This document shows positions 17,901 through 26,924 of a stretch of 64,000 nucleotides of DNA, one piece after another; within the stretch, counting starts at the first letter, position 1, and every line of letters begins with the position of its first letter. The notes under the pieces were generated by a model. The model was not told the origin of the DNA. It searched no databases and was given only the letters and a program-made list of their open reading frames with translations. Made by a program: the position numbers and the translations under genes. This DNA comes from Miltoncostaea sp036826475 (GTDB lineage Bacteria > Actinomycetota > Thermoleophilia > Miltoncostaeales > Miltoncostaeaceae). The stretch spans positions 1 through 64,000 of the forward strand of contig DAISWG010000014.1 in the NCBI GenBank assembly GCA_036826475.1. Reading direction: 5' to 3'.

Positions 17901-19543
17901 GCCCCCCTGGCCGCGGGGACGGCCCGCGACGCGGCCAGCGCCGCCGCCACACCGGGGCAGAAGCAGGCACCCGCGTCATCGCGCACCGCCGCCAGCGCCG
18001 CCTCCGGCGACCATCCCCCGCCGGCGGTGGGCGGCGCGGTGAGGGTGTCCCACCGGTCGGCGACGGCGAGGATCCTCGCGCCGTCGGGGATGGCCGTCCC
18101 CGCCCTGCCGTCCGGCCCGCCCCCGCCGTCCCAGCGCTCACGGTGACCGCGGATCCACTCCGCCTGCTCGGGCGACAGGGCGTCGGCGGCGATGTCCGCG
18201 GAGAGGACCGCCGGGCCGGGACCCGGCCCGGCGCCGCCGACCTCGTGGACGAGGGCGGCGTCGACGAGGCGCCCGCGGCGGTGCTCGTTCCAGCCCATCG
18301 CCAGGGCGATGCCGTCGGCGACGGCCGCGACGCGCTCGCCGTGGGCACGCGCGAGCGGGTCGCGCACCCCCATGGCGCGCACCAGCGCGCGGATCACGAC
18401 GGCCGTTGGCGCGACGCCCTCGCCCGCCGGCGGCCCGGGCCCCGACTCGTCGTGCACGCGCGTGCGGTTCCGGCCGGCCCGCTTGGCCTGGTAGAGCGCC
18501 TCGTCGGCCCGCCGGTACAGGTCGATCACGCCGCCGCCGCGGGCGAGCTCGGCGACCCCGATCGAGACGGTGACCGTGCCCACCCCCGCGATGGGCGCGC
18601 CGCCCACGGCGCAGCGGGCCCGCTCGGCGACGGCGCGGGCGCCGCCGAGGCCGGCGTCCGGGATGATCCAGGCGAACTCCTCGCCGCCCACCCGGGCCAG
18701 GACGTCACCGGACCGCGACGCCCCGCGCAGCCGGTCGGCGACCTCCACAAGCACCCGGTCCCCGGCCATGTGTCCGTGCAGGTCGTTCACCGCCTTGAAG
18801 TGGTCGACGTCGATCACGGCGAGCGCCAGGCGGCGGCCGTGGCGGCGGGCGCGCTCGGCCTCGGACCCCAGCGCCGAGTGGAAGGTGCGGTGGTTCGCGA
18901 GGCCGGTGAGCGGGTCGCTCATGGCGAGGTGGGCGAGCCGGGCGTTGGCCTCGGCGTTGCCGATCGCGACGCCGGCGATCTCGGCGAAGTAGGCCAGGTG
19001 CTCCTCGGCGCCCTCCGGGAACGGCGCGTCCCCGGTGGTCGCGGCGACGAGCGCACCCCACAGCTCCTCGCCCACGAACACCGGCGCCCCGATCCCGCCG
19101 CGGTAGACCGGGCTGATCCAGTACCTGCTGGAGTTCTCCCGGCCGAGCGGGCGCGGAACCCCCTCCACCCGCGCGGGCGCCCTGGTCGTGAACACGGCGG
19201 GGATGACGCCGCGCGGCAGCATCCCGTGGACGGCCCCGACGGGGGCCGCCTCGATGCCGTGGGTGCCGACGATCGCGACCTCGTCGCCCGTGAACCGGAA
19301 CACGAAGCCCTGCTCGGCCCGCATCAGGGCCGCCGCCTCGCGCGCGGCCAGGTTCAGCGCCGCGGTGGGGTCGTCTCCCGTCACCACGGCCGCGGCGACG
19401 CGCCGCAGGCTGGCGCGCTCGGCCGCCATCCACCCCTCCTGGGAGACGTCGGCGATCGGTGAGGCGCTCGACTCCACGCCGTCCCCATCGGCATGGCGGG
19501 CCGATCCCGCGAGGTCGCCCAGCGAGGGTGCGCGAGGGCGCAC
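17897..19543 (-). CDS. GAF-GGDEF diguanylate cyclase with a decayed HD-GYP domain
   Basis: 548 residues. A GAF-like sensor (about 45-195) is followed by a GGDEF domain with intact GGEEF (286-290) and an inhibitory I-site RSGD exactly five residues earlier, so it should synthesise cyclic-di-GMP with product feedback. A C-terminal domain resembles HD-GYP, but HDxGK reads HEVGG (433-437) and HHERWDGxGYP reads GHRERWDGGGGP, so phosphodiesterase activity is doubtful. GTG 19543 is chosen because AGGAG sits 7 bases upstream, inside the end of priA; upstream ATG/TTG codons lack this. It is soluble (no transmembrane segments) and coupled to the ammonia-lyase-like gene. Confidence 0.88.
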   Translation of the reverse strand: MRPRAPSLGDLAGSARHADGDGVESSASPIADVSQEGWMAAERASLRRVAAAVVTGDDPTAALNLAAREAAALMRAEQGFVFRFTGDEVAIVGTHGIEAAPVGAVHGMLPRGVIPAVFTTRAPARVEGVPRPLGRENSSRYWISPVYRGGIGAPVFVGEELWGALVAATTGDAPFPEGAEEHLAYFAEIAGVAIGNAEANARLAHLAMSDPLTGLANHRTFHSALGSEAERARRHGRRLALAVIDVDHFKAVNDLHGHMAGDRVLVEVADRLRGASRSGDVLARVGGEEFAWIIPDAGLGGARAVAERARCAVGGAPIAGVGTVTVSIGVAELARGGGVIDLYRRADEALYQAKRAGRNRTRVHDESGPGPPAGEGVAPTAVVIRALVRAMGVRDPLARAHGERVAAVADGIALAMGWNEHRRGRLVDAALVHEVGGAGPGPGPAVLSADIAADALSPEQAEWIRGHRERWDGGGGPDGRAGTAIPDGARILAVADRWDTLTAPPTAGGGWSPEAALAAVRDDAGACFCPGVAAALAASRAVPAARGA

Positions 19544-19544
19544 G

Positions 19545-21764
19545 TCAGGTCTCCTGGGGGTCCACATCAACCCCCGCGCGCACCCCGGCGCGGCGCAGCT
19601 CCCCCTCCCACGCCGCGAGGGTACTGCGGATGTGGGGCGTCACCAAGGTCGCCCTCTCGGCCGCCAGCAGGATGGCCGCGCGCGTGCGCCCGCGCAGCCG
19701 GTGCAGGGGCGCGGGCCCCCGGACCCGCACGGCGGGGGCCGCCCCCCGCAGCTCGTCGGCGATGCCCGACGCGCAGCGCGCGACGGCGTCGGCGGCCTCG
19801 CCCTCGACCACGATGCGCACGAGGTGGCTGTACGGCGGCAGGTCGTGGGCCCTCCGGCGCGCGAGCTCGCCGTCCAGGAACTCCTCGACGGCGTGGCGGG
19901 CGCCGAGGTGCACGACGCGGGCGGCGGGCTCGTGCGCCTGCACGAACACCCGGGCCGGCTCGCCGCGGCGCCCGGCGCGGCCCGCGATCTGCACGATCAG
20001 CGCGAACGCCCGCTCCTCCGAGCGGAACCCGGCGAACTGGAGCGGTGCGTCGGCGTCGACCACCGCCGCCACCGTCACGTCGGGCAGGTCGTGCCCCTTC
20101 GCGACCATCTGGGTGCCGAGGAGGATCGCGGGACCGGGCCGCGCGAACTCCTCCAGCAGGCGCGCCACCGCGCCGCGGCCCGACGCGCTGGACGCGTCCA
20201 TCCGCACCAGCCGGGCCATCGGCACCAGCCGCGCGAGCGCCCGCTCCACCCCCTGCGCGCCCGTGCCCTGCCGGACGATCGCGGCGGCGTGGCAGCTCGG
20301 GCACACCCCGGGCACGTGCTCCTCGCGCCCGCAGTGGTGGCAGACGAGCCGGGCCGGTCGGTCGTGGTGGACGAGGGCGACGTCGCAGTCGGGGCAGCGC
20401 GCGATCCACCCGCACTCGCGGCAGAGGGCCATGAGCGCGAAGCCGCGCCGGGTGGCGAGCACGATGGCCTTCTCACCCCGGAGCATGGCGTCGTGGAGCG
20501 CCGACGCGAGCGGCCGCGAGACCGGCCCGGCGCCCTGGCGGCGCATGTCGACGATCTCCGCGGTCGGCAGCGGCGAGCCGTCGGCGCGGGCCGGCAGCGA
20601 GAGCCGCGGCAGCGCCCTCCACGTCTCCGGCCGTGGCGTCGCGCTGCCGTAGACCACCGCCGCGCCCGCCCGGCTGCCCCGGAGGGCGGCGACCTGGCGG
20701 GCGTCGTACCGCGGCGAGGAGTCCTGCTTGTAGGAGCCGTCGTGCTCCTCGTCCACCACGATCAGGCCGAGGCGCGGCACGGGGGCGAACACGGCGCTCC
20801 GGGCGCCGAGCACCACGTCGGCCTCCCCCTCCCGCACCCGGCGGTGCTCCGCGGCCCGCTGGGCGGGCGTCAGCGCGGAGTGCCACACCGCCACGCCCGG
20901 CCCCAGGCGGGCGCGCAGACGGCCCAGCAGCTGCGGGGTGAGCGCGATCTCGGGGACGAGCACGATGGCCCCCCTCCCCCGCGCCCGGGCGGCCTCGATC
21001 GCGTGGAGGTACACCTCGGTCTTGCCCGACCCGGTCACCCCGTGCAGCAGGTGGGGGCCGCCGCCATCGTCGATCGCCGCGACGAGCGCCGCCACCGCGC
21101 GGGCCTGGTCGGGCGTCAGGGTCGGCGGCCGGGAGCGGGGCCCCGCCGCGCCGGCCTCCGCCCCGCGAGCCGCCTCCAGCGCGAGCACGCCCGCCCGCGC
21201 CATGGCCCGCACCGTGGGCATCGTGGTGCCGGCGCGGCGCACCAGCTCGGCCGCCGCTAGCGTGCCGCCCGCCGCGTGGAGCGCCTCGGCCACCTCGCGG
21301 CGGCGGGCCGACCCGGCATCCCGCGGCTCGGCGAGCGGCCGCGCGGTCAGGACCTCGCGGGGACCCGAGGGCGGAGGGGCGAGCCGCCACGACCCGTCCG
21401 GCGCCCGCCGGAGCGCGCCCCCGCCCCCGGGCGGCAGCACCAGCCGCAGGCAGGTCGCCGCCGGCGCCACGTAGTACCGCGCCATCCATGCCGCCAGCTC
21501 CAGCAGGTCGGGCGCCACCGGCGGCGCCTCCACCACGCCCGCGATGGGCTGGAGGCGCCCCTCGTGGGTCGGGGCGTCGCGGCCGACGACCACCCCGAGG
21601 ATCCGGCGCGGTCCCAGGGGGCACGCGACGAGCGCGCCGGCCACGGCGGCCCCGGAGAGCTCCTCCGGGACCGCGTAGTCGAGCACCCGGTCGAGGCCGC
21701 GCGCGGCGACGAGCGGCAGGACCTGCGCGGCGCGCGGCGCCGCCGCCGCCCCCAGGCCGGGCAG
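19545..21764 (-). CDS. priA: primosomal protein N' (replication restart helicase)
   Basis: DNA helicase that reloads the replisome at stalled forks. Order: N-terminal 3'-DNA-binding domain (LDRVLDYAVPEEL), helicase with Walker A GVTGSGKTEVYL, DEEHDGSYKQD and the zinc-binding module (CRECG, CPDCD, CHHCG, CPSCH) and LLGTQMVAKGHD. Unlike the helicase-dead PriA of mycobacteria and many other actinobacteria, both Walker motifs look intact. No ATG/GTG is available at the right place; the start drawn is CTG 21764, with GGAGG 14 bases upstream within the end of metK, and is uncertain. Length about 739 residues. Confidence 0.93.
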   Translation of the reverse strand: MPGLGAAAAPRAAQVLPLVAARGLDRVLDYAVPEELSGAAVAGALVACPLGPRRILGVVVGRDAPTHEGRLQPIAGVVEAPPVAPDLLELAAWMARYYVAPAATCLRLVLPPGGGGALRRAPDGSWRLAPPPSGPREVLTARPLAEPRDAGSARRREVAEALHAAGGTLAAAELVRRAGTTMPTVRAMARAGVLALEAARGAEAGAAGPRSRPPTLTPDQARAVAALVAAIDDGGGPHLLHGVTGSGKTEVYLHAIEAARARGRGAIVLVPEIALTPQLLGRLRARLGPGVAVWHSALTPAQRAAEHRRVREGEADVVLGARSAVFAPVPRLGLIVVDEEHDGSYKQDSSPRYDARQVAALRGSRAGAAVVYGSATPRPETWRALPRLSLPARADGSPLPTAEIVDMRRQGAGPVSRPLASALHDAMLRGEKAIVLATRRGFALMALCRECGWIARCPDCDVALVHHDRPARLVCHHCGREEHVPGVCPSCHAAAIVRQGTGAQGVERALARLVPMARLVRMDASSASGRGAVARLLEEFARPGPAILLGTQMVAKGHDLPDVTVAAVVDADAPLQFAGFRSEERAFALIVQIAGRAGRRGEPARVFVQAHEPAARVVHLGARHAVEEFLDGELARRRAHDLPPYSHLVRIVVEGEAADAVARCASGIADELRGAAPAVRVRGPAPLHRLRGRTRAAILLAAERATLVTPHIRSTLAAWEGELRRAGVRAGVDVDPQET

Positions 21765-21786
21765 CCGGGCCGCGGCCGCCTCCGGC

Positions 21787-22983
21787 TCAGCCGCTGGCGG
21801 CGATGCGCCCCGCGGCCTCGCGGCCGATGTCGGTGTTCTCCCAGGTGAAGTCCGGGTCGGTGCGGCCGAAGTGGCCGTACGCCGCGGTCTTCTGGTAGAT
21901 CGGCCGGCGCAGGTCGAGCCGCTCGACGATGGCGGCGGGACGCAGGTCGAACCGCTCGTCGATCCACTGGGCGATGAGCTCCGGCGAGCGGGTCTCGGTG
22001 CCGAAGGTCTCGACCGAGACGGACACCGGGTGGGCGACGCCGATGGCGTAGGCCACCTGCACCTCGCATCGCCGGGCGAAGCCGGCGGCCACGACGTTCT
22101 TCGCCACCCAGCGCGCCGCATACGCCGCCGAGCGGTCGACCTTCGAGGGGTCCTTGCCGCTGAACGCGCCGCCGCCGTGGCGGGCCATGCCGCCGTAGGT
22201 GTCGACGATGATCTTGCGGCCGGTCAGACCGGCGTCGCCGAGCGGGCCGCCCACCACGAAGAGGCCGGTGGGGTTGATGTAGAAGTCGATGCCCTTCTCC
22301 CGCCACATCCCGAAGTCCGAGAGGACCGGCTTGACGACGTTCTGGATGACCTCGTCGCGGAGCAGGTCCTGGGACACCTCGGGCGCGTGCTGGGTGGAGA
22401 TGACGACGGACGTGACCTCGGTCGGGACCCCGTCCACGTAGCGCACCGTGACCTGCGACTTCCCGTCGGGCCGCAGGTACTTCATGTCCTCGCGGCGCAT
22501 GGCGGCCAGGCGCTCGCCCAGCCGGTGGGCGAGCGTGATCGGCAGGGGCATCAGCTCGGGCGTCTCGTCGCTGGCGTAGCCGAACATGAGCCCCTGGTCG
22601 CCCGCGCCCTGCAGGTCGTACGGGTCGGTCTTCGCGCCGCCGCGCGCCTCGAGCGCGGTGTTCACGCCCTGGGCGATGTCGGGGCTCTGCTCGTCGAGCG
22701 CGACCGACACGCCGCAGGTCTCGGCGTCGAATCCGTACTTGGCCCGCGTGTACCCGATCCTCCGGATCGTGGAGCGCACGATCGACGGGATGTCGACGTA
22801 GGTCGACGTGGAGATCTCGCCGGCCACCATCACCTGGCCCGTCGTGATGAGCGTCTCGCAGGCGACCCGGCCCATCGGATCGTCGCGCAGGACGGCGTCC
22901 AGGACCCCATCCGAGATCTGGTCGGCGATCTTGTCGGGGTGCCCCTCGGTGACGGACTCCGAGGTGAACAGGTACTGACCCAT
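21787..22983 (-). CDS. metK: S-adenosylmethionine synthetase
   Basis: Makes S-adenosylmethionine from methionine and ATP; tetrameric and cytoplasmic. The 398-residue protein has FTSESVTEGHPDK, the ATP motif GAGDQGLMFGYA, and the P-loop-like GGGAFSGKDPSKVDRS. ATG 22983 has AGGAG 11 bases upstream. A TGTTATGCT extended -10 box lies about 40 bases before the start, leaving a leader too short for a SAM riboswitch. priA follows directly on the same transcript. Confidence 0.98.
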   Translation of the reverse strand: MGQYLFTSESVTEGHPDKIADQISDGVLDAVLRDDPMGRVACETLITTGQVMVAGEISTSTYVDIPSIVRSTIRRIGYTRAKYGFDAETCGVSVALDEQSPDIAQGVNTALEARGGAKTDPYDLQGAGDQGLMFGYASDETPELMPLPITLAHRLGERLAAMRREDMKYLRPDGKSQVTVRYVDGVPTEVTSVVISTQHAPEVSQDLLRDEVIQNVVKPVLSDFGMWREKGIDFYINPTGLFVVGGPLGDAGLTGRKIIVDTYGGMARHGGGAFSGKDPSKVDRSAAYAARWVAKNVVAAGFARRCEVQVAYAIGVAHPVSVSVETFGTETRSPELIAQWIDERFDLRPAAIVERLDLRRPIYQKTAAYGHFGRTDPDFTWENTDIGREAAGRIAASG

Positions 22984-23022
22984 GTGGCGTGCGTCTCCTG
23001 TCGGAAAATCGGGAAGACGGCG

Positions 23023-23028
23023 AGCATA
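23023..23028 (-). promoter_or_regulatory. extended -10 promoter of metK
   Basis: Minus-strand TGTTATGCT holds TATGCT (complement of 23023-23028) with TG extension. It is the same hexamer as at recG. The predicted leader is about 33 bases with AGGAG near its end. Confidence 0.5.
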
Positions 23029-23056
23029 ACAGGGGTCCTGCGCGCCCCTGACACGG

Positions 23057-23120
23057 CGACGGGGGCCCCGCGCCATGCGCGAGACCCCCGTCGTGGAGCG
23101 GGATCCGGGCGAACGCCCGG
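23057..23120 (-). terminator. tandem hairpins between the DUF3352 gene and metK
   Basis: Two inverted repeats lie directly after the DUF3352 gene. The first is ccgggcg-aa-cgcccgg (23105-23120), a perfect 7-bp stem three bases past the stop. The second has outer arms cgacggggg (23057-23065) and cccccgtcg (23085-23093), a 9-bp stem with an inner gcgc/gcgc helix. Together they look like a strong terminator separating the lipoprotein gene from the metK promoter. Confidence 0.7.
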
Positions 23121-23123
23121 CGG

Positions 23124-24776
23124 CTACGGCGCCAGCCGGACGAACACCTCGAAGGTCGGGGTGTCGCCGCCCGTCGTCCATGCCGCGAGGCTCTTCACGG
23201 GCTTCAGGTTGGCCAGCGTCTTCGCGTCGGCCCGGTCGAACGCATCGAACGTGTCGGCGGTGCTGATCAGCTCCTGCGCGTTGAGCCACAGGACCGAGGT
23301 CACCTCGTCGGGCATGCCGCTGACGCCGGCCTGGTAGGCGGCGGACGCCGACAGCGGCGACGCCGGGCGCTGGACCGCGGTGACCGCCGGGACGTTGGTG
23401 CCGACGATCGCCAGGTCGCCGTCCACGCCGTAGACCACGCCGGCCTCCGGCGACAGCGGCAGTCGCCAGCCCTGCACGCCGGCGGCGAGCGGGACCTGCT
23501 GCCACGCCGGCAGCGTCGTGTCGGGGCTGAAGGTCCGCAGCAGGGCGGGGACGCCGACGCGGAGCTTGTCGAGCGTCGCCTGCGCCCGGGCGCCGTCGTC
23601 CACCTGCAGCGCGAGCGCGGCGCCCGGCTTGGGACCGCCGGTCACGACGATGGCGTGCTCGCCGGAGGTGAGCGCCGACAGGTCGTCGGTGGTGACGCCG
23701 AGCAGCTGCGGGAGCTGGCCGGCGAACGCGTCGATCTGCTTCTGGACGTCCTCGCCCTGGGAGGCGCGGACCTGCGCCAGGAGCGTGGAGACGCTGCCGG
23801 CGAGGTTGTCGAAGCCGAGGTAGGCGATCGCGTCGGCGGGGGCGCGGTCGTCGAGGGTGGGGCTGAACGAGGAGGCGCCGGTGTCCGGCGCGCCCATCAC
23901 GACGCCCTTCACCCGGGCGCCGTCGGGCTCGGCGGCGATCGACGCCGCCACGACCGCGTTCTGGTAGTCGCCGAGGCCGAGCTGCTCGAGCTGGGGCGTG
24001 GCGGTGCCGGCCTGCCGGACGAGCGAGCCGACGTCGATGTACGCCTGGCCGAAGACGTCGGCCGGGAGCTTCGCGAGCGCGTCGGTGAACTTGGACTGCC
24101 CGGCGAGGGTCTGGTCGCCGCCCGCCGCGTGCGCGTCGAGGGCCTTGTACAGCTGGCCCGTGCTGTTGGCGACGACGAGCGCGCCGTCGGCGACGGCGGT
24201 GACCGTGTCGTCGTCGGGCTGCTGGTAGTACGCGACGCCGTCGTGCTCGCCGGCCTTGGTGGCGCCGCCCCGGACCAGGAGGGCCGTGACGGCGTCCTCC
24301 TTGCCCTCCGCGATGTCCACGACGCCCACGACCTGGGTGTCGTCGGCCGCCCCCGCGGCCGCGCCGGCCGCCGCCTCCGGGTCACTGGAGGTGATGGAGC
24401 CCTGGATCGCGCTGGTGTCCGGGATGTCGATCACCGCGACGGCGGCGCGGTCGCCCAGCAGCGGCTTGACGTCGCGGTCGAAGTTGACGTCCTCGCCCTG
24501 CAGCTCCTGCTCGAGCTCCTTCCGGAACTCGGGGTACGCCGGGAAGAGCGTGGCCAGCTCGTCGATCTGCGTCCACTGGGGCCCGTCGAGGTCGGTGGTG
24601 ACCTCGAGGTAGAACGGACTGTCCGCCGGGACGAAGGACGCGACGTCCCCCGCCGTCGAGCCGGTCTCGGAGGAGCCGCCGCAGCCCGCGACCGCCAGCG
24701 TCGCGCCGGCGAGCGCACCGGTGGCCAGCACCACGGCCCGTCGACGCCGCAGCGTCTCCATCAACTGAACGGCCAT
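23124..24776 (-). CDS. DUF3352-type secreted lipoprotein
   Basis: 550 residues with a charged start, a hydrophobic stretch and a lipobox LAVAGC at about residues 27-32, predicting a lipid-anchored extracytoplasmic protein. The mature part repeats a pattern of short beta-alpha units (FVPADSPFYLEV near the start, then AYLGFDNLAG later) typical of the actinobacterial DUF3352 family, whose role is unknown. ATG 24776 has GGAGGT 8 bases upstream and a TACTGT -10 box at 24819-24824. It has its own promoter and terminator, so it is a single-gene unit. Confidence 0.82.
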   Translation of the reverse strand: MAVQLMETLRRRRAVVLATGALAGATLAVAGCGGSSETGSTAGDVASFVPADSPFYLEVTTDLDGPQWTQIDELATLFPAYPEFRKELEQELQGEDVNFDRDVKPLLGDRAAVAVIDIPDTSAIQGSITSSDPEAAAGAAAGAADDTQVVGVVDIAEGKEDAVTALLVRGGATKAGEHDGVAYYQQPDDDTVTAVADGALVVANSTGQLYKALDAHAAGGDQTLAGQSKFTDALAKLPADVFGQAYIDVGSLVRQAGTATPQLEQLGLGDYQNAVVAASIAAEPDGARVKGVVMGAPDTGASSFSPTLDDRAPADAIAYLGFDNLAGSVSTLLAQVRASQGEDVQKQIDAFAGQLPQLLGVTTDDLSALTSGEHAIVVTGGPKPGAALALQVDDGARAQATLDKLRVGVPALLRTFSPDTTLPAWQQVPLAAGVQGWRLPLSPEAGVVYGVDGDLAIVGTNVPAVTAVQRPASPLSASAAYQAGVSGMPDEVTSVLWLNAQELISTADTFDAFDRADAKTLANLKPVKSLAAWTTGGDTPTFEVFVRLAP

Positions 24777-24818
24777 GCGGGGGGACCTCCGGGATCGGGA
24801 AGGGGCGACGGTTTTCCG

Positions 24819-24824
24819 ACAGTA
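24819..24824 (-). promoter_or_regulatory. -10 box of the DUF3352 lipoprotein gene
   Basis: Minus-strand TACTGT, 42 bases before the ATG, within an AT-richer patch (gttttccgacagtagcaacg). Leaves a leader with a good Shine-Dalgarno. Confidence 0.4.
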
Positions 24825-24837
24825 GCAACGCCCTCAT

Positions 24838-24853
24838 CGGCCGCTAACGGCCG
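24838..24853 (-). terminator. hairpin after der
   Basis: cggccg (24838-24843), loop ctaa, cggccg (24848-24853): a 6-bp GC stem with a tetraloop, 45 bases past the der stop. It could end the aroA-cmk-plsC-der transcript. Confidence 0.45.
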
Positions 24854-24898
24854 TCCGTAAAGGCTCGGCCAAGACCCCCGACCAGCTTGCGCGGGCCC

Positions 24899-26263
24899 TC
24901 AGGCTCGCGTACGGACCTCGATGACGAGGGGCACCCCGTCCAGGTCGAACCGCTGGCGGAGGCGGTTCTCGAGCCAGAACCCGTAGTCGCGGGTCATGAG
25001 CGACCGGTCGTTGACGTCCAGGCGGAAGACCGGCGGCGCCTCGCCCGTCTGCACCAGGTAGCGCAGCGACAGCCGCCGGTTGCCCTTCCGCGGACCGGGG
25101 CGCTCGGCGGCGAGCTCGCGGATGGCCTGGTTGAGCTCGCGCGTGGGGATGCGCGCGCGGCGGCGCCCCTCCAGGCGCAGCGCGGCGGGCAGCAGGCGGT
25201 GCAGGCCCTCCCCCGTCGCCGCGGAGCACACCTCGATGGCCGGGCGCTGGCGGGACTTGGCGCGCAGCCGGCCGCGGATGTGCTCGAGGTCGGGCTGGGC
25301 GAGGTCCCATTTGTTCATCACGAGCAGCGTCGCGCAGTGGGCGCGGGCGGCCCGGTCGACCGCGCCGAGGTCGGCGTCGGTGAGGCCCTCCGTCGCGTCG
25401 GCCACCACCAGCGCGACGTCGCTGCGCTCCGCCGCCTGGAGCGCCCGGATCTGGCTGTAGTGCTCGACGTCGTCCCTCATGCGGCCGCGTTTGCGCAGGC
25501 CGGCCGTGTCGATCAGGACGACGGGCCGCCCGTCGACCTCGATGAACGTGTCGATGGGGTCCCGCGTGGTGCCGGGGGCGTCGTGGACCACGACGCGGTC
25601 CTCGCCGAGCAGCGCGTTCAGGATCGAGCTCTTGCCGACGTTGGGCCGCCCCAGGATGCAGATGGCCGGCACCTGCTCGCGCTCGGCGTCCGCGACCGGG
25701 GCGTCGGGGAGCGCGGCGACCAGGGCGTCGAGGAGGTCGCCGATGCCGCGGCCGTGCTGGGCGGACACCGCATGCACCTCGCCGATCCCGAGGGACCGCA
25801 GGTTCTGGGCGGCGGCCTCTGGGCCGGCGCTGTCGCTCTTGTTGGCCACGAGCATCATGGGCCTGCCGATGCGGCGCAGCCGGTCCAGCACCTCCAGGTC
25901 GCCGGCCGTCGGCGCCGTCTGCACGTCGACCACGAAGAGCACCAGGTCGGCCTCCTCGATCCCGCGAACCGCCTGCGCGGCGATCTGCTTTCCGACCTCC
26001 GACGGGTCGGCCTCGTCGATACCCCCGGTGTCGATGAGCTGGAAGGCGCGGCCGTTCCACTCGGCCCCCGCCTGGCGCCGGTCGCGCGTCACCCCGGGGA
26101 CCGCGTCGACCACCGCGTCGCGGCGCCCGGCGAGGCGGTTGAACAGCGTCGACTTGCCCACGTTCGGATAGCCGACGATCGCGACCGTCGGCTGGCCGGT
26201 GTCGAGGGTGCTGCGCGCGCGGCGGGGGGACCAGCGCGCGCGGGCGGCGGCGCGCTCAGCCAT
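24899..26263 (-). CDS. der: ribosome assembly GTPase Der (EngA)
   Basis: Double-GTPase needed for 50S maturation. The 454-residue protein has two G domains: VGYPNVGKST, DTGG and NKSD in the first, GRPNVGKSS, DTAG and NKWD in the second. A KH-like C-terminal domain follows (RDYGFWLENRLRQRFD). A short basic N-terminal extension precedes the first G1. ATG 26263 lies 8 bases inside the end of plsC, so the two genes overlap. The order aroA-cmk-plsC-der is conserved in actinobacteria and relatives. Confidence 0.97.
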   Translation of the reverse strand: MAERAAARARWSPRRARSTLDTGQPTVAIVGYPNVGKSTLFNRLAGRRDAVVDAVPGVTRDRRQAGAEWNGRAFQLIDTGGIDEADPSEVGKQIAAQAVRGIEEADLVLFVVDVQTAPTAGDLEVLDRLRRIGRPMMLVANKSDSAGPEAAAQNLRSLGIGEVHAVSAQHGRGIGDLLDALVAALPDAPVADAEREQVPAICILGRPNVGKSSILNALLGEDRVVVHDAPGTTRDPIDTFIEVDGRPVVLIDTAGLRKRGRMRDDVEHYSQIRALQAAERSDVALVVADATEGLTDADLGAVDRAARAHCATLLVMNKWDLAQPDLEHIRGRLRAKSRQRPAIEVCSAATGEGLHRLLPAALRLEGRRRARIPTRELNQAIRELAAERPGPRKGNRRLSLRYLVQTGEAPPVFRLDVNDRSLMTRDYGFWLENRLRQRFDLDGVPLVIEVRTRA

Positions 26264-26924
26264 CGATGTGCCCCGGCGGCTCGGTCTCGGGCCCGCCGGA
26301 CGCGGGGATGAGCCCGGCGATCGCGGCCATCATCCGGTCGACCGCCTGCCGCGAGCGGGCGGCCCGCGAGCCCCCGTCGATGTCGGACATGTCGATCGGC
26401 GCCCCGAAGGTCACGCGGGTCTTGTGCCCCAGCCGGTGGGTCCCCCAGATCGCGGCCGGGATCACCGTGACCCCCGGGATGAGCGCGAGCGAGCCCGCGC
26501 CGGACAGCCCGGGGCGCAGTCGTCCGTCGGTGAAGCGGCTCCCCTCCGGGAACATCAGCAGCATGTCGCCCCTCGCGAGCACTTCGCGGGACAGCCGCAG
26601 CGCCCGCCGGTCCGCCCCGCCCCGCTCGACCGGGAAGGCGCCCATGCGGTTTATGTAGCCACGCAGGAACGGCACCCGGAAGAGTTCGGCCTTCGCGAAG
26701 TAGTAGCTCTTGCGCGGGGTCGCCGCCACCCCGAGCACCACCGGGTCGGCCTGCGAGATGTGGTTGCAGACGATCAGCACCGGCCCCGCGTCGGGGATGT
26801 TCCGCCGTCCCGCCACCGACAGCCGGAAGAGCCCGTACGCGGCCGGCATGAGCGTCAGGTGGCCGAGGACCCACCAGAAGCGCGTGACGACCGGGGCGCG
26901 ATCGAGGTCGGTCGCGAACCTCAT
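26256..26924 (-). CDS. plsC: 1-acyl-glycerol-3-phosphate acyltransferase
   Basis: Membrane-associated enzyme that makes phosphatidic acid from lysophosphatidate. The 222-residue protein has NHISQADP (HX4D catalytic motif) and FPEGSR (glycerol-phosphate binding), plus a hydrophobic N-terminal segment (TRFWWVLGHLTLMPAAYGLF). ATG 26924 overlaps the cmk stop as ATGA. Length is normal for short PlsC proteins. Confidence 0.93.
   Translation of the reverse strand: MRFATDLDRAPVVTRFWWVLGHLTLMPAAYGLFRLSVAGRRNIPDAGPVLIVCNHISQADPVVLGVAATPRKSYYFAKAELFRVPFLRGYINRMGAFPVERGGADRRALRLSREVLARGDMLLMFPEGSRFTDGRLRPGLSGAGSLALIPGVTVIPAAIWGTHRLGHKTRVTFGAPIDMSDIDGGSRAARSRQAVDRMMAAIAGLIPASGGPETEPPGHIDG

Noticed and set aside
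22984..23123. SAM riboswitch before metK
   Set aside because: The predicted promoter leaves a leader of about 33 bases; the rest of the spacer is the terminator of the DUF3352 gene.
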